Source of the DNA: a candidate division KSB1 bacterium | GTDB taxonomy: Bacteria > Zhuqueibacterota > Zhuqueibacteria > JANLFK01 > Oleimicrobiaceae | DNA: 32,519 bases | Direction of reading: 5' to 3' | Assembly: GCA_034506335.1 (NCBI GenBank) | Contig: JAPDPR010000046.1 | Location: forward strand, 1 to 32,519 | In this document: positions 8,740 through 17,629 of the stretch, in pieces | Layout of the letters: each line of letters opens with the position of its first letter | How positions within the stretch are numbered: position 1 is the first letter of the stretch | Made by a program: the position numbers and the translations under genes | Notes under the pieces: model-generated | The model's input: only the letters and a program-made list of their open reading frames with translations | What the model was told of the DNA's origin: nothing | Databases searched by the model: none

Positions 8740-10074
8740 ATGGCGAGGAAGAAGCGTGTCCTCATCATGGGTGCTGCTGGTCGTGATTTTCATAACTTCA
8801 ATGTGTGTTTTCGAGAGTCTAAAGACACAGAAGTAGTGGCCTTCACTGCCACCCAGATACCCGACATCGAAGGACGCATTTATCCACCTGAACTGGCCGG
8901 CCCCTCATACCCACGAGGCATCCCAATCTATCCAGAATCAGAACTCGATAGACTTGTTATTGAAAACCAAGTGGACGAGGTTGTTTTCTCCTACAGTGAC
9001 GTTTCGCATGAGTATGTGATGCACAAGGCCGCGCAGGCCAATGCTGCTGGGGCCGGCTTCGTTCTGCTGGGTGCACGGGCGACAATGCTGCAGAGCAAGG
9101 TGCCTGTGGTGGCCATCTGCGCGGTGCGCACCGGTTGCGGCAAGAGTCAGACTACCAGGCGCGTGGCGGACATTTTGCGCAGGATGGGAAAACGTTTGGT
9201 GGTGGTTCGCCATCCCATGCCCTACGGCGATCTGAGGAAGCAACGCATACAACGCTTTGCTACGTACGAAGATCTCGACCGGCACGAATGCACCATTGAG
9301 GAGCGCGAGGAGTACGAGCCGCACCTGGACCGTGGCACCGTGGTGTATGCCGGGGTCGACTATGCGGCCATTCTGGCCGAGGCGGAGAAGGAAGCTGACG
9401 TGATTCTATGGGATGGGGGAAACAACGACATTCCGTTTTTCAAGCCGCAGGTGCACATCACGGTGGTAGACCCGTTGCGCCCCGGGCACGAGGTGACCTA
9501 CTACCCGGGCGAAACCAATCTGCGCATGGCGGATGTGGTGGTCATTAACAAGGAAACCACCGCGGCCTTTGAGGACATCGAGACGGTCCGGGCCAATATC
9601 GCCAGCGTCAACCCGCGTGCCGTGGTGGTGGATGCCGCCTCGCCCATTACGGTGGACAAGCCGGAGCTTATTCGGGGCAAGCGGGTGCTGGTGGTGGAAG
9701 ACGGTCCCACGCTGACCCATGGCGAGATGAGCTACGGCGCGGGGGTGGTGGCCGCGCAGAAGTACGGCGCTTGCGAGCTGGTGGATCCCCGGCCGTTCCT
9801 CAAAGGGAGCTTGGTGGAGACCTTTGCCAAATATCCAGAAATTGGCTCCGTGCTGCCGGCGATGGGGTACGGAGCGAAGCAGATCAAGGACCTTCAGGCG
9901 ACGATCAATGCGTGCGACTGCGACGTGGTGATCGTCGGCACGCCCATTGATCTGCGGCGCGTGGTGAAGATGAAGCATCCTGCAGTGCGCGTGCGCTACG
10001 AGCTGCAGGAGATCGGTTCGCCCACCCTGGAGGAGATACTCAAGGAAGTGCCGGCCCTGCAATCGGGGAACTGA
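8740..10074 (+). CDS. P-loop protein, cyclic 2,3-diphosphoglycerate synthetase-like (COG2403 type)
   Basis: A 444-aa protein. The N-terminus KKRVLIMGAAGRDFHNFN is a Rossmann-like start. At about residue 133 there is a Walker A motif in AVRTGCGKSQTTR. Further on are VILWDGGNNDIPFF and VVVINKETTAAFEDIE, consistent with a GTPase/ATPase core. This matches the family annotated either as predicted GTPase or as cyclic 2,3-diphosphoglycerate synthetase; the biochemical role in bacteria is unsettled. GGAGG precedes the ATG at 8740 by 4 nt. It is followed at 34 bp by carbamate kinase and then by oxidoreductase genes, suggesting a metabolic role with them. Confidence 0.8.
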   Translation: MARKKRVLIMGAAGRDFHNFNVCFRESKDTEVVAFTATQIPDIEGRIYPPELAGPSYPRGIPIYPESELDRLVIENQVDEVVFSYSDVSHEYVMHKAAQANAAGAGFVLLGARATMLQSKVPVVAICAVRTGCGKSQTTRRVADILRRMGKRLVVVRHPMPYGDLRKQRIQRFATYEDLDRHECTIEEREEYEPHLDRGTVVYAGVDYAAILAEAEKEADVILWDGGNNDIPFFKPQVHITVVDPLRPGHEVTYYPGETNLRMADVVVINKETTAAFEDIETVRANIASVNPRAVVVDAASPITVDKPELIRGKRVLVVEDGPTLTHGEMSYGAGVVAAQKYGACELVDPRPFLKGSLVETFAKYPEIGSVLPAMGYGAKQIKDLQATINACDCDVVIVGTPIDLRRVVKMKHPAVRVRYELQEIGSPTLEEILKEVPALQSGN

Positions 10075-10108
10075 CTGCAGGCCAGCGCAAGAGCCAAAGG
10101 GGGTGCGT

Positions 10109-11062
10109 ATGGGAGCTGACAATGGCAAAATCGCTGTGGTCGCCCTGGGCGGAAACGCCATCACCCGGGAGTTTGAGGAGGGCAACATCACGCAGCAATT
10201 TGCCAACACGCGGCGCAGCCTCGTCGGAGTGGCGGACCTCATTGAAAAAGGTTACCGGGTAGTAGTTACACACGGGAACGGGCCCCAGGTCGGCAACGCG
10301 CTGATTCGAGTGGAGGAGGCCCGGCATCTGGTTCCTCCGGTACCGCTGGGCGTGATCGTGGCCGACTTGCAAGGGGGAATGGGCTACATGATCGAGCAGT
10401 CGCTCCAGAACAAGCTCATCAAACGTGGCATCAATCGGCAAGTGGTGACTGTCGTTACGCAGGTCATCGTCGATCGCGATGACCCCTCCATCCTGAACCC
10501 CACAAAGTTCGTGGGCCCATTCTACCACGAGCATGAAGTAGAGGAGCTGATGCGCACCCGTAACTGGGTCATCAAGCGCGACCCAGGGCGGGGTTTTCGC
10601 CGCGTGGTGCCCTCTCCTCTGCCCAGGGCGATCGTGGAGAAAGAGTGCATTAGGCGCCTCGTGGAATTGGGGTTTGTGGTCATTGCAGCCGGTGGCGGGG
10701 GCATTCCCGTGTACGTGGAGGAAGATGGCACGCTTGAGGGCGTGGACGCGGTCATTGACAAGGACCGGGCCGCAGCGGTGCTAGGACGCGACCTCGGCGC
10801 CTCTGAGCTCTACATCCTCACCGGCGTGGACAAGGTGGCCCTCAACTTCGGCACGCCCCACCAGCAGGACTTGAACGAACTCACGCTGGAGCAGGCCAAG
10901 AAGTACCTGGCCGAGGGGCACTTTCCGCCAGGGAGCATGGGGCCCAAGATCGAGGCTGCCATCGACTTCTTGCAATGGGGGGGAAAGCTGGTGGTGATTA
11001 CCTCTATCCAGGGCATGCCTGATGCCCTGGACGGGTTGACCGGCACGCGAATAGTGCCATGA
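10109..11062 (+). CDS. arcC: Carbamate kinase
   Basis: Interconverts carbamoyl phosphate plus ADP with carbamate plus ATP, usually to make ATP in fermentative nitrogen catabolism. The protein is 317 aa, the normal length. Amino-acid-kinase motifs seen: VVALGGNAI, VVTHGNGPQVGN, VIAAGGGGIPV, VDAVIDKDRAAAVLGRD and GSMGPKIEAAIDF. AAAGGGGG lies 5 nt before the ATG at 10109, which is preferred over a GTG 6 nt upstream. No arcA or arcB, nor any carbamoyltransferase, is nearby. The neighbours are the P-loop protein and the ferredoxin oxidoreductase set, an unusual setting for the enzyme. Confidence 0.95.
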   Translation: MGADNGKIAVVALGGNAITREFEEGNITQQFANTRRSLVGVADLIEKGYRVVVTHGNGPQVGNALIRVEEARHLVPPVPLGVIVADLQGGMGYMIEQSLQNKLIKRGINRQVVTVVTQVIVDRDDPSILNPTKFVGPFYHEHEVEELMRTRNWVIKRDPGRGFRRVVPSPLPRAIVEKECIRRLVELGFVVIAAGGGGIPVYVEEDGTLEGVDAVIDKDRAAAVLGRDLGASELYILTGVDKVALNFGTPHQQDLNELTLEQAKKYLAEGHFPPGSMGPKIEAAIDFLQWGGKLVVITSIQGMPDALDGLTGTRIVP

Positions 11063-11084
11063 GAGATGGAACGGGAGCACTCAA

Positions 11085-11315
11085 ATGAGCGAAGAGGACA
11101 ACGAGCAAGGAATTCAGATTCGCATCAACAAGAGGTTTTGCAAGGGGTGTGGCATCTGCGTGGAGTTTTGTCCACAGAATGTATTGGCCATGGAGCGGAA
11201 CTACCCGGTGGTGGTCAATTTGGAGGCATGTACAGCTTGTCAGCTGTGCGATGCGCGCTGTCCGGACTTTGCCATCACTGTGGTCGGGCAACGGCGCAAG
11301 AAGAAGGTGGCCTGA
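11085..11315 (+). CDS. korD: 2x[4Fe-4S] ferredoxin, delta subunit of 2-oxoacid oxidoreductase
   Basis: A 76-aa electron-carrier subunit with two cluster motifs: CKGCGICVEFCP and CTACQLCDARCPDF. It passes electrons between the TPP/cluster core of the oxidoreductase and soluble ferredoxin. It lies directly before the alpha subunit gene, 33 bp upstream of its start, so it is the dedicated subunit rather than a free ferredoxin. A short charged N-terminus and a lysine-rich C-terminus flank the clusters. Confidence 0.9.
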   Translation: MSEEDNEQGIQIRINKRFCKGCGICVEFCPQNVLAMERNYPVVVNLEACTACQLCDARCPDFAITVVGQRRKKKVA

Positions 11316-11348
11316 CGAACCGCGAGAAGAATGGGAAAGGAAGGGTCA

Positions 11349-12497
11349 ATGCAGGGACAGAAGCGCCCCAGGATTGAGGTGATGACCGGCAACGATGCCT
11401 GTGCCGAAGGTGCGTTGGCGGCAGGGCTCAGGTTCTTCGCCGGCTATCCTATCACCCCATCGTCTGAAATTGCCGAGATTCTCTCCTACCGATTGCCGCA
11501 GGTGGGCGGGGCTTTTATACAGATGGAAGACGAGATAGGTGCGATGGGGGCAGTGATCGGCGCCTCGCTTGCCGGCGCGAAGGCGATGACTGCGACCAGT
11601 GGACCAGGTTTCTCTCTCAAGCAGGAAAACATCGGCTACGCAGCCATGGCCGAGGTGCCCTGCGTGATCGTCGATGTGCAGCGCGGCGGCCCCAGCACTG
11701 GCCTGCCCACCTTGCCTTCGCAAATGGACGTCATGCAGGCCAGGTGGGGTACGCATGGGGACCACGAGATCATCGCCCTGTGTCCCTACAGCGTGCGGGA
11801 GACCTTTGATTTGACGGTGCGCGCCTTCAATCTTGCCGAACGCTTCCGCACGCCAGTCATCTTGCTGATGGATGAGATCATTGCTCATGTCAACGAGAAG
11901 GTGGTCATGCCTGAACCAGGCGAGATCGAAGTCTACGAGCGCAAAATGCCCCACTGCCCGCCCGAGGAATTTCTGCCTTACAAGTTCACTGAGGACGATA
12001 TCCCGCCCATGGCCAGTTTCGGCACGGGTTACCGCTTCCACGTGACCGGCCTCTGCCACGACGAGACGGGTTTTCCCACCAATGACCCGGTGCAGATTGA
12101 TCGCTTGATCAGGCGGCTGAATCGCAAGATCTCGCGCCACCGTGACCTGATCGTGGAGGTGGCGGAGGACCAGCTCGAGGATGCGGAGATTGGGGTGGTA
12201 GCCTATGGCTCTACGGCACGTGCGGCACGCCGGGCGGTGGCCCTTGCGCGCCAGGAGGGGATTCGCGTCGGCCTCCTCCGACCCCTGGTGCTCTGGCCCT
12301 TCCCTGACAAAGAAGTGCGTGCCCTGGCCGAGAAGGTGGACCACATCATCGTGCCGGAGCTCAACATGGGTCAGGTGGCCCATGAAGTCGAGTGGGCAGC
12401 TTGCGGCAAAGCAGCCGTCCACAGGCTGAACCGCGTTGACGGCGAGCCCATCCCACCGCAGGACATCCTGCAGGCGATCAAGGAGGTGGCCAGATGA
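11349..12497 (+). CDS. korA: 2-oxoacid:ferredoxin oxidoreductase alpha subunit
   Basis: The pyrimidine-binding half of the TPP-dependent enzyme that oxidatively decarboxylates a 2-oxoacid (2-oxoglutarate most likely) to acyl-CoA and reduced ferredoxin, or runs in reverse. The protein is 382 aa. Seen are GYPITPSSEIAEIL, QMEDEIGAMGAVIGASLAGA, TSGPGFSLKQENIGYAAMAE and VDVQRGGPSTGLPT, all typical of the KorA type without a fused gamma domain. GGAAAGGAAGGG precedes the ATG at 11349, which is preferred over an ATG at 11331. The 3' end overlaps korB by ATGA, indicating translational coupling. Substrate choice cannot be fixed from motifs alone. Confidence 0.92.
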   Translation: MQGQKRPRIEVMTGNDACAEGALAAGLRFFAGYPITPSSEIAEILSYRLPQVGGAFIQMEDEIGAMGAVIGASLAGAKAMTATSGPGFSLKQENIGYAAMAEVPCVIVDVQRGGPSTGLPTLPSQMDVMQARWGTHGDHEIIALCPYSVRETFDLTVRAFNLAERFRTPVILLMDEIIAHVNEKVVMPEPGEIEVYERKMPHCPPEEFLPYKFTEDDIPPMASFGTGYRFHVTGLCHDETGFPTNDPVQIDRLIRRLNRKISRHRDLIVEVAEDQLEDAEIGVVAYGSTARAARRAVALARQEGIRVGLLRPLVLWPFPDKEVRALAEKVDHIIVPELNMGQVAHEVEWAACGKAAVHRLNRVDGEPIPPQDILQAIKEVAR

Positions 12498-13318
12498 TCG
12501 ACTACACCAAGTATTTGCGGATAAGCAAGTTCCCCCTCATCTGGTGTGCGGGCTGTGGCAACGGTATCGTCTTGAAAAGCATCCTGCGCGCCATCGACAA
12601 GATCGGTTGGGCCAAAGACGAGATCTGCATGGTGTCAGGGATCGGCTGCTCGAGTCGCACGCCAGGCTATGTGGACTTTAACACCCTCCACACCACGCAC
12701 GGTCGTGCAATCGCCTTCGCCACAGGCGTAAAGATGGCCAAGCCGGAGCTGCACGTGATCGTGGTCACAGGTGACGGCGACGCCACGGCCATCGGCGGCA
12801 ACCACTATATCCACGCTGCGCGACGCAACATCGACATGACGGTGGTCATCTTCAACAACAATATCTATGGGATGACCGGTGGACAAGTTTCTCCCACCAC
12901 ACCTATGGGGATGAAGGCCAGCACCGCCCCTTATGGGAGTGTAGAGGCCTCTTTCAACATCAGTGGGTTGGCCGAGGCGGCCGGCGCAAGCTTCGTGGCA
13001 CGCGGCACTGTCTACCATGTGTTCCAGCTTGACAAACTCATCGAAAGGGCGTTGCTGAAACGCGGTTTCTCGGTGGTGGAGGTCCTCACGCCGTGTCCCA
13101 CCGCTTATGGCCGACGCAACCGTATGGGCACCGGCGTGGATATGATTCGCTGGCAAAAGGAACATACCGTGAGCGTGCAGGAGGCGGGCAAGTTGACCCC
13201 AGAGCAGCTGCAGGACAAGATCATCACCGGTGTGTTCGTGGATGTGGATCGGCCGGAGTACGTGGAGACCTACCAGAAGCTGGTGCAAAGTCTGCGTGAG
13301 CGGGCGCAGAAGCATTAA
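12494..13318 (+). CDS. korB: 2-oxoacid:ferredoxin oxidoreductase beta subunit
   Basis: The TPP-diphosphate-binding subunit. The protein is 274 aa. Seen are WCAGCGNGIVLKSILRAI at the N-terminus, GIGCSSRTPGYV, the TPP motif GDGDATAIGGNHYIHAARRN followed by NNNIYGMTGGQVSPTTP, and a C-terminal LTPCPTAYGRRN. Three cysteines (CAGC, GIGCSS) are placed to ligate a cluster, as in this subunit type. The ATG overlaps the korA stop by 4 nt, implying 1:1 synthesis. Confidence 0.94.
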   Translation: MIDYTKYLRISKFPLIWCAGCGNGIVLKSILRAIDKIGWAKDEICMVSGIGCSSRTPGYVDFNTLHTTHGRAIAFATGVKMAKPELHVIVVTGDGDATAIGGNHYIHAARRNIDMTVVIFNNNIYGMTGGQVSPTTPMGMKASTAPYGSVEASFNISGLAEAAGASFVARGTVYHVFQLDKLIERALLKRGFSVVEVLTPCPTAYGRRNRMGTGVDMIRWQKEHTVSVQEAGKLTPEQLQDKIITGVFVDVDRPEYVETYQKLVQSLRERAQKH

Positions 13319-13357
13319 AACCCACTCACGTTGCGCTGGAGTGCAGGAGGTGCGAAG

Positions 13358-13909
13358 ATGGCGTTTCGCTATGAAATACGCTTGAGCGGAGAAGGAGGGC
13401 AGGGGTTGGTCTTGGCGGGAAAAATCTTGGCCGAGGCCGCCGCTATCTACGATGAAAAGAACGCAACACAGAGTCAGTCATATGGCCCCGAGGCGCGCGG
13501 TGGGGCCAGTCGCTCAGAGGTGATTATTGCCGACGAGGAGATCGATTATCCCAAGGCCACGCGCCTTAATCTGCTTTTGGCCCTCACCCAGGAGGCCTGC
13601 GACAAGTATGTCAAGGACCTTCTGCCCGAGGGCATCCTCCTGGTGGATGAAGAAGCAGTGGAGCGCGTGCCCGAGGGGAGCTTCAAGGTGTACCGCGTGC
13701 CCATGGTGGCCATTGCCGAGCGGGAGACGGGACGGGCGCTGGTGGCCAACATCGTCGCCTTGGGCATTATCACCGCGATCACGGGCGTGGTGAGCCAGGG
13801 CGCGATGGAAGCAGCCATCCGCGCGCGCGTGCCCAAGGGTACCGAAGAGCTTAACCTGAAGGCCTTTCACGTCGGCCTGCAGGTGGGAAAGACATTGCTA
13901 GGCAGCTGA
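13358..13909 (+). CDS. korC: 2-oxoacid:ferredoxin oxidoreductase gamma subunit
   Basis: A 183-aa gamma subunit, thought to hold the CoA-binding part. It opens with [20 protein letters not shown] and has [18 protein letters not shown], both diagnostic of the family. AGGAGG lies 6 nt before the ATG at 13358, so the in-frame TTG at 13331 is rejected. It completes the order delta-alpha-beta-gamma, starting 39 bp after korB. ndk follows in the same orientation. Confidence 0.94.
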   Translation: MAFRYEIRLSGEGGQGLVLAGKILAEAAAIYDEKNATQSQSYGPEARGGASRSEVIIADEEIDYPKATRLNLLLALTQEACDKYVKDLLPEGILLVDEEAVERVPEGSFKVYRVPMVAIAERETGRALVANIVALGIITAITGVVSQGAMEAAIRARVPKGTEELNLKAFHVGLQVGKTLLGS

Positions 13910-13955
13910 CCAGCAAAACCTACTGAGCGGCTACTGTGAGCGGTGGAGTGGAGGC

Positions 13956-14387
13956 ATGGAACGGACTTTGGCTATTCTGAAACCGGACTGTGTAGAAAAG
14001 CATCTGATCGGCAAGGCAATTGCTGCCATGGAGCAGGCGGGCTTTAGGCTTGTGGCCCTGAAGATGACCCACCTTTCGCGGCCGGTGGCGGAAGAATTCT
14101 ACGCCGTGCATCGGGGCAAGGCCTTCTTCCAGGAATTGGTGGAGTACATGACTTCGGGCCCGTGTGTACCGCTGGTCCTGGAAGCCCCAAATGCGGTGGA
14201 GAAGTTCCGGGAGCTCATTGGCCCCACAGACCCACAAAAGGCCCCCAAAGGAACACTGCGCGGCGACTTTGGGGAAAGCATTCGGCGCAACTTTGTGCAC
14301 GGCTCTGACTCTGTTGAAAACGCCGCCAGGGAGATTTCCTTCTTTTTCAGTACTGAGGAGCTCTTGCGGGCTGAGAGCGGGCTCTGA
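13956..14387 (+). CDS. ndk: Nucleoside diphosphate kinase
   Basis: Moves the gamma phosphate from one NTP to an NDP through a phosphohistidine. The 143-aa protein starts [14 protein letters not shown] and has [19 protein letters not shown] with the active-site histidine in [13 protein letters not shown] is also present. GGAGG precedes the ATG by about 6 nt. It is the last gene before a 427-bp gap and a new promoter, so it probably ends the preceding unit, though I see no strong terminator after it. Confidence 0.97.
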   Translation: MERTLAILKPDCVEKHLIGKAIAAMEQAGFRLVALKMTHLSRPVAEEFYAVHRGKAFFQELVEYMTSGPCVPLVLEAPNAVEKFRELIGPTDPQKAPKGTLRGDFGESIRRNFVHGSDSVENAAREISFFFSTEELLRAESGL

Positions 14388-14759
14388 ACGCCAGCACCCC
14401 AGTAAGCCCAGGCATGGCCGAGGCAAGACGGGAGAAAGCCAGCCACCGCCGGTCGCTCTTCAGCACAACCCAAGAAGTGAAGAGGTTGTGGGCTCCGAGT
14501 AAGGCGACCTTCCTTGCCCGACGCGCCAACATCGCCTCTTGACAAACCCTGGTGGTGCTGCACGGTCCCTCCCCAGAGAAAAGCCCGAGCCGGAACCGTC
14601 AGTACCTGCTTTTTCGGCCTTCCGAGGGGGCAGAAGGTGAACGCCGTTCATTTTTCTCGCGTCTCGGGAGGGGGAGAGATGGAGAGTGTAGGGCCTTGAG
14701 AGACAAGGGGTTAGGTATGCTGACGGAGGCTGAAGCTTCCGGGCGGGGGAATTTTGTGC
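14388..14759. other. Gene-free gap between ndk and the fatty-acid operon
   Basis: I see no recognisable gene. Open frames such as 14552-14785 (77 codons) have no family resemblance, overlap the next promoter and lack a Shine-Dalgarno. A small hairpin GGAGGC-TGAA-GCTTCC lies at 14725-14740 and another, CCTTG-AGAGA-CAAGG, near 14695. The role of the region is unknown to me. Confidence 0.5.
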
Positions 14760-14788
14760 TTGACAATGAAGGCAATTATTGGTAAATT
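14760..14788 (+). promoter_or_regulatory. Promoter of the yceD-rpmF-plsX-fab operon
   Basis: TTGACA (14760-14765), 17-bp spacer, TAAATT (14783-14788). Predicted start is about 20 nt before the first ATG at 14815. It is the only strong promoter visible before the rpmF/fab block. Confidence 0.75.
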
Positions 14789-14814
14789 TGCAGTCAAATT
14801 TTTGGGGTGAACCC

Positions 14815-15321
14815 ATGAAAATCTTTATTGGCGACCTGGACGAGGCCGTCAGGCCGGTGGATTTGGAGTCGAGTAGTGATGCGCTCGACCTTGAGGACTA
14901 CACCCCTTACCGCGGCCTGGTGGGCGTCCATGGTGGCATCAACAAGATAGGCAGCGAGGTTTATCTGCGGGTGCGAGTCAGCGGTCACGCCCTGGCTACC
15001 TGCGATCGCTGCTTGACTGTTTTTGAGCGCACCTTTGCTGAAGAGTGCCTGTGGATTTACACCCCGGAGCCGGAGCTGGTCGCCCAGGAGCAGGAGGATG
15101 TGTACCTTCTTGCTCCCGGTCAGACCGAGATCGATATCGCTCGCGAGGTGCGGGAGACATTGATCGTCATGCTGCCGATCAAGATGCTGTGCTCAGAGGA
15201 CTGCAAGGGGCTCTGCCCCCATTGTGGTGTAAACTTGAACTATGAAACGTGCACCTGCCAGTTTGAAGAGATTGACCCGCGGTGGGCAAAGCTGGCAAAG
15301 TTTCGGGGCGTACAAGAGTAA
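14815..15321 (+). CDS. yceD: YceD/DUF177 family protein
   Basis: A 168-aa protein of the DUF177 family, nearly always next to rpmF and implicated in 23S rRNA/large-subunit biogenesis (known of the family). Seen are LRVRVSGHALATCDRCLTVFE and a C-terminal cysteine-rich part, CSEDCKGLCPHCGVNLNYE then CTC, a likely zinc site. It precedes rpmF by 21 bp. The ATG at 14815 follows GGGGTGA; an earlier TTG at 14779 overlaps the promoter and is rejected. Confidence 0.88.
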   Translation: MKIFIGDLDEAVRPVDLESSSDALDLEDYTPYRGLVGVHGGINKIGSEVYLRVRVSGHALATCDRCLTVFERTFAEECLWIYTPEPELVAQEQEDVYLLAPGQTEIDIAREVRETLIVMLPIKMLCSEDCKGLCPHCGVNLNYETCTCQFEEIDPRWAKLAKFRGVQE

Positions 15322-15342
15322 CGGAAAGGGAATTGGGAACAG

Positions 15343-15525
15343 ATGCCACTACCAAAGAGACGTCATTCGCGCTCGCGCAGGGATAAACGTCGCACGCATT
15401 GGAAGGCGGCGGCTCCTACGGTGAGCAAGTGTTCGAACTGCGGCGAGCCCAAGGAGCCGCACCGTGCATGTCCGAGCTGTGGCTACTATCGAGGGCGGTC
15501 GGTGTTTCTGCCGCGCGAGGCTTAG
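15343..15525 (+). CDS. rpmF: 50S ribosomal protein L32
   Basis: A 60-aa ribosomal protein starting [20 protein letters not shown], the L32 signature. It has a zinc ribbon formed by CSNC and, after 10 residues, CPSC. It sits in the standard yceD-rpmF-plsX-fabH order, which couples ribosome and lipid synthesis genes. Confidence 0.97.
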   Translation: MPLPKRRHSRSRRDKRRTHWKAAAPTVSKCSNCGEPKEPHRACPSCGYYRGRSVFLPREA

Positions 15526-15550
15526 GCTGGTGGCTTGACCTGGGTGGCGC

Positions 15551-16585
15551 ATGGAGCAGCGACGGACGGTCCGCGTGGCGCTGGATGCCATGGGGGGCGA
15601 CAATGCCCCGGCCGACATTGTGCACGGAGGCGTTGAGGCGGCACGTGCCGCGCGCGGTGAGTGCGAAATTGTCCTGGTGGGCGATGAGGCACAGATTCGA
15701 CGTGAGCTTGGGCGACACTTTCGCACCGCCGAGCTGCCCATCCGGGTGCACCATGCGTCGCAGCGGATAGAGATGGCGGAGTCGCCAGCTGCTGCCCTGC
15801 GGGCCAAGCGCGATGCCTCGATCGCGGTGGCCATGCGCCTGCATCGGCAGCGGGCAGTGGACGCGGTGGTGACCGCTGGCAATACAGGCGCGGCCATGGC
15901 TGCGGCGGTGTGGAATCTGGGGCGTTTGCCAGGAGTCGCCCGCCCGGCACTGGGCGCGCTTCTGCCGCATTTGGAAGGCGCAACCCTGTTGCTGGATGTG
16001 GGGGCCAATGTGGACTGCAAGCCGCACCACCTGCTGCAATTCGCTCTAATGGGCGCGATCTTCTATCGCCATGTGCTGGGCCGCACCGAACCGCGCGTGG
16101 CTTTGCTCAGCGTGGGGGAAGAGGACTCTAAGGGGAATGCAGCTTCCCTGGCTGCCCATCGTCTGTTGCGCAGGAGCAAGCTGAACTTTGTCGGCAACAT
16201 CGAAGGCGGAGATGTGCTCAAGGGCGGCGCAGACGTGGTGGTCTGCGACGGCTTTGTTGGCAACATTCTGGTCAAGTTTGCGGAAAGCGTTGACCGCCTG
16301 TACCGCTCCATTTTGCGGCGCAAGATCGGCAAGCATGCGCTGCGTCAGCTGGGCGCTTTCCTTCTTCAGCCCACCTTCGAAGGATTGCGCAAGATCTTTG
16401 ACTACCAAGAGTATGGCGGAGCCCCCCTGCTGGGAGTCGACGGTGTCTGCATCGTGGGTCACGGGCGCTCCACCCCCCGGGCAGTGAAGAATGCGGTGCG
16501 CGAAGCGATAAGAATGGTGCGGGAACGAGTGAACGACCATATTGCGATGGAACTGCAGCAACTGTCGGGAGAACGAGTTGGCTAA
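15551..16585 (+). CDS. plsX: PlsX, phosphate acyltransferase
   Basis: Makes acyl-phosphate from acyl-ACP for the PlsY route of phospholipid synthesis, as a peripheral membrane enzyme. The protein is 344 aa. Seen are VALDAMGGDNAPADIV at the start, VVTAGNTGAAMAAAV, LLDVGANVDCKPHHLLQFA, SVGEEDSKGN and VVVCDGFVGNILVKFAE. The C-terminal part holds YGGAPLLGVDGVCIVGHGRS. It runs 8 bp into fabH, suggesting coupled translation. Confidence 0.96.
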   Translation: MEQRRTVRVALDAMGGDNAPADIVHGGVEAARAARGECEIVLVGDEAQIRRELGRHFRTAELPIRVHHASQRIEMAESPAAALRAKRDASIAVAMRLHRQRAVDAVVTAGNTGAAMAAAVWNLGRLPGVARPALGALLPHLEGATLLLDVGANVDCKPHHLLQFALMGAIFYRHVLGRTEPRVALLSVGEEDSKGNAASLAAHRLLRRSKLNFVGNIEGGDVLKGGADVVVCDGFVGNILVKFAESVDRLYRSILRRKIGKHALRQLGAFLLQPTFEGLRKIFDYQEYGGAPLLGVDGVCIVGHGRSTPRAVKNAVREAIRMVRERVNDHIAMELQQLSGERVG

Positions 16586-17567
16586 GCAACCCCAATCGAT
16601 GATCACCGGTACCGGGATGTCGGTACCGGAACGGCTTCTCACCAATGCAGACTTGGAAAAGATTGTCGAGACCTCCGACGAGTGGATCAAGGAGCGGACC
16701 GGCATGGAGGTCCGCCATGTGGTCACCGACGGCGTGTACACCTCTGATCTGGCCACTGAGGCGGCCCGCCGTGCGCTTGCTGATGCCGGCCTCCGTGCTG
16801 AGGAGATCGACGTCATAATTTTGGGCACGGTCACCGGCGACGTGGGCTTCCCCTCGACCGCATGCTTTGTCCAAGAAAAGCTGGGCGCCACCAACGCCGC
16901 GGCATTTGACATCGCCGCTGCCTGCTCTGGCTTCCTTTATGGCCTTGCCTTGGGTGATGCCCTCATCGGCACCGGGCAGGCAAAACGCGTCTTGGTAGTG
17001 GGCGCCGAGACTCTGTCGCTCATCACCGATTATGAGGACCGCGCCACCTGCGTGCTTTTTGGCGACGGCGCCGGTGCAGCGGTGTTGGAGCCCGCTCAGG
17101 GCAACCGGGGGGTGCTGGGCACCTACATGAAAAGCGATGGACGCCTGAACCACCTTCTGTACATGCCTGGCGGCGGGGTCAAGCACCGCCCCTCGCCAGA
17201 GACCATCAAGGAGCGAATGTTCTTCATCAAGATGGAAGGGCGGGAGGTTTTCAAGTACGCCGTGACCGCCATGGGCGATGCCGCCGAAATCATTCTGCAG
17301 CAGACCGGACTCCAGAGTGATCAGGTGGACCTGCTCATCCCGCATCAGGCCAACCGGCGCATCCTGGACGCCACCGCCAAACGGGTTGGCATTCCTCAGG
17401 AACGGTTGTTTGTCAATGTGGACCGCTATGGCAACACTTCCGCTGCAAGTATCCCCATCGCCCTTGATGAGGCACGCAAATCGGGCCGCGTAAAGGAGGG
17501 GGATGTGGTGGTACTGGTCGCCTTCGGGGCCGGATTTACCTGGGCCTCGGCTGCCGTGAGGTTGTAG
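16578..17567 (+). CDS. fabH: FabH, beta-ketoacyl-ACP synthase III
   Basis: Condenses acyl-CoA with malonyl-ACP to start fatty acid synthesis. The protein is 329 aa from the chosen start. The catalytic cysteine is in DIAAACSGFLYG, the histidine in LIPHQANRRILD and the asparagine in VDRYGNTSAASIP. I chose the TTG at 16578, inside the end of plsX, because GGGAGA lies 5 nt before it; the first ATG (16599) has no Shine-Dalgarno. A perfect inverted repeat at 16606-16629 lies within the first codons. Confidence 0.94.
   Translation: MAKQPQSMITGTGMSVPERLLTNADLEKIVETSDEWIKERTGMEVRHVVTDGVYTSDLATEAARRALADAGLRAEEIDVIILGTVTGDVGFPSTACFVQEKLGATNAAAFDIAAACSGFLYGLALGDALIGTGQAKRVLVVGAETLSLITDYEDRATCVLFGDGAGAAVLEPAQGNRGVLGTYMKSDGRLNHLLYMPGGGVKHRPSPETIKERMFFIKMEGREVFKYAVTAMGDAAEIILQQTGLQSDQVDLLIPHQANRRILDATAKRVGIPQERLFVNVDRYGNTSAASIPIALDEARKSGRVKEGDVVVLVAFGAGFTWASAAVRL
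16606..16629 (+). other. Inverted repeat inside the start of fabH
   Basis: CCGGTACCG, six-base loop GGATGT, CGGTACCGG: 9 perfect base pairs, beginning 28 nt after the fabH TTG. The loop contains an in-frame ATG (16617). It may slow or gate translation of fabH, or be a protein-binding palindrome; the sequence does not decide. Confidence 0.5.
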
Positions 17568-17592
17568 GCGGCACCTCGGGTGAATCGCCTAC
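17564..17592 (+). other. Hairpin between fabH and the CsgG/TPR gene
   Basis: GTAGGCG-g-CACC-TCG-GGTG-aat-CGCCTAC, overlapping the fabH stop codon. The outer stem is 7 bp and the inner 4 bp. No T-tract follows, so it is more likely an attenuator or mRNA-stability element than a full terminator. Confidence 0.5.
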
Positions 17593-17629
17593 GAGGGCAC
17601 GTTCCGAGTCGTGGAGCGGGGAGGGTACC

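Noticed and set aside
14552..14785. 77-codon ORF before the yceD promoter
   Set aside because: No family resemblance, no Shine-Dalgarno, and it runs across the promoter.
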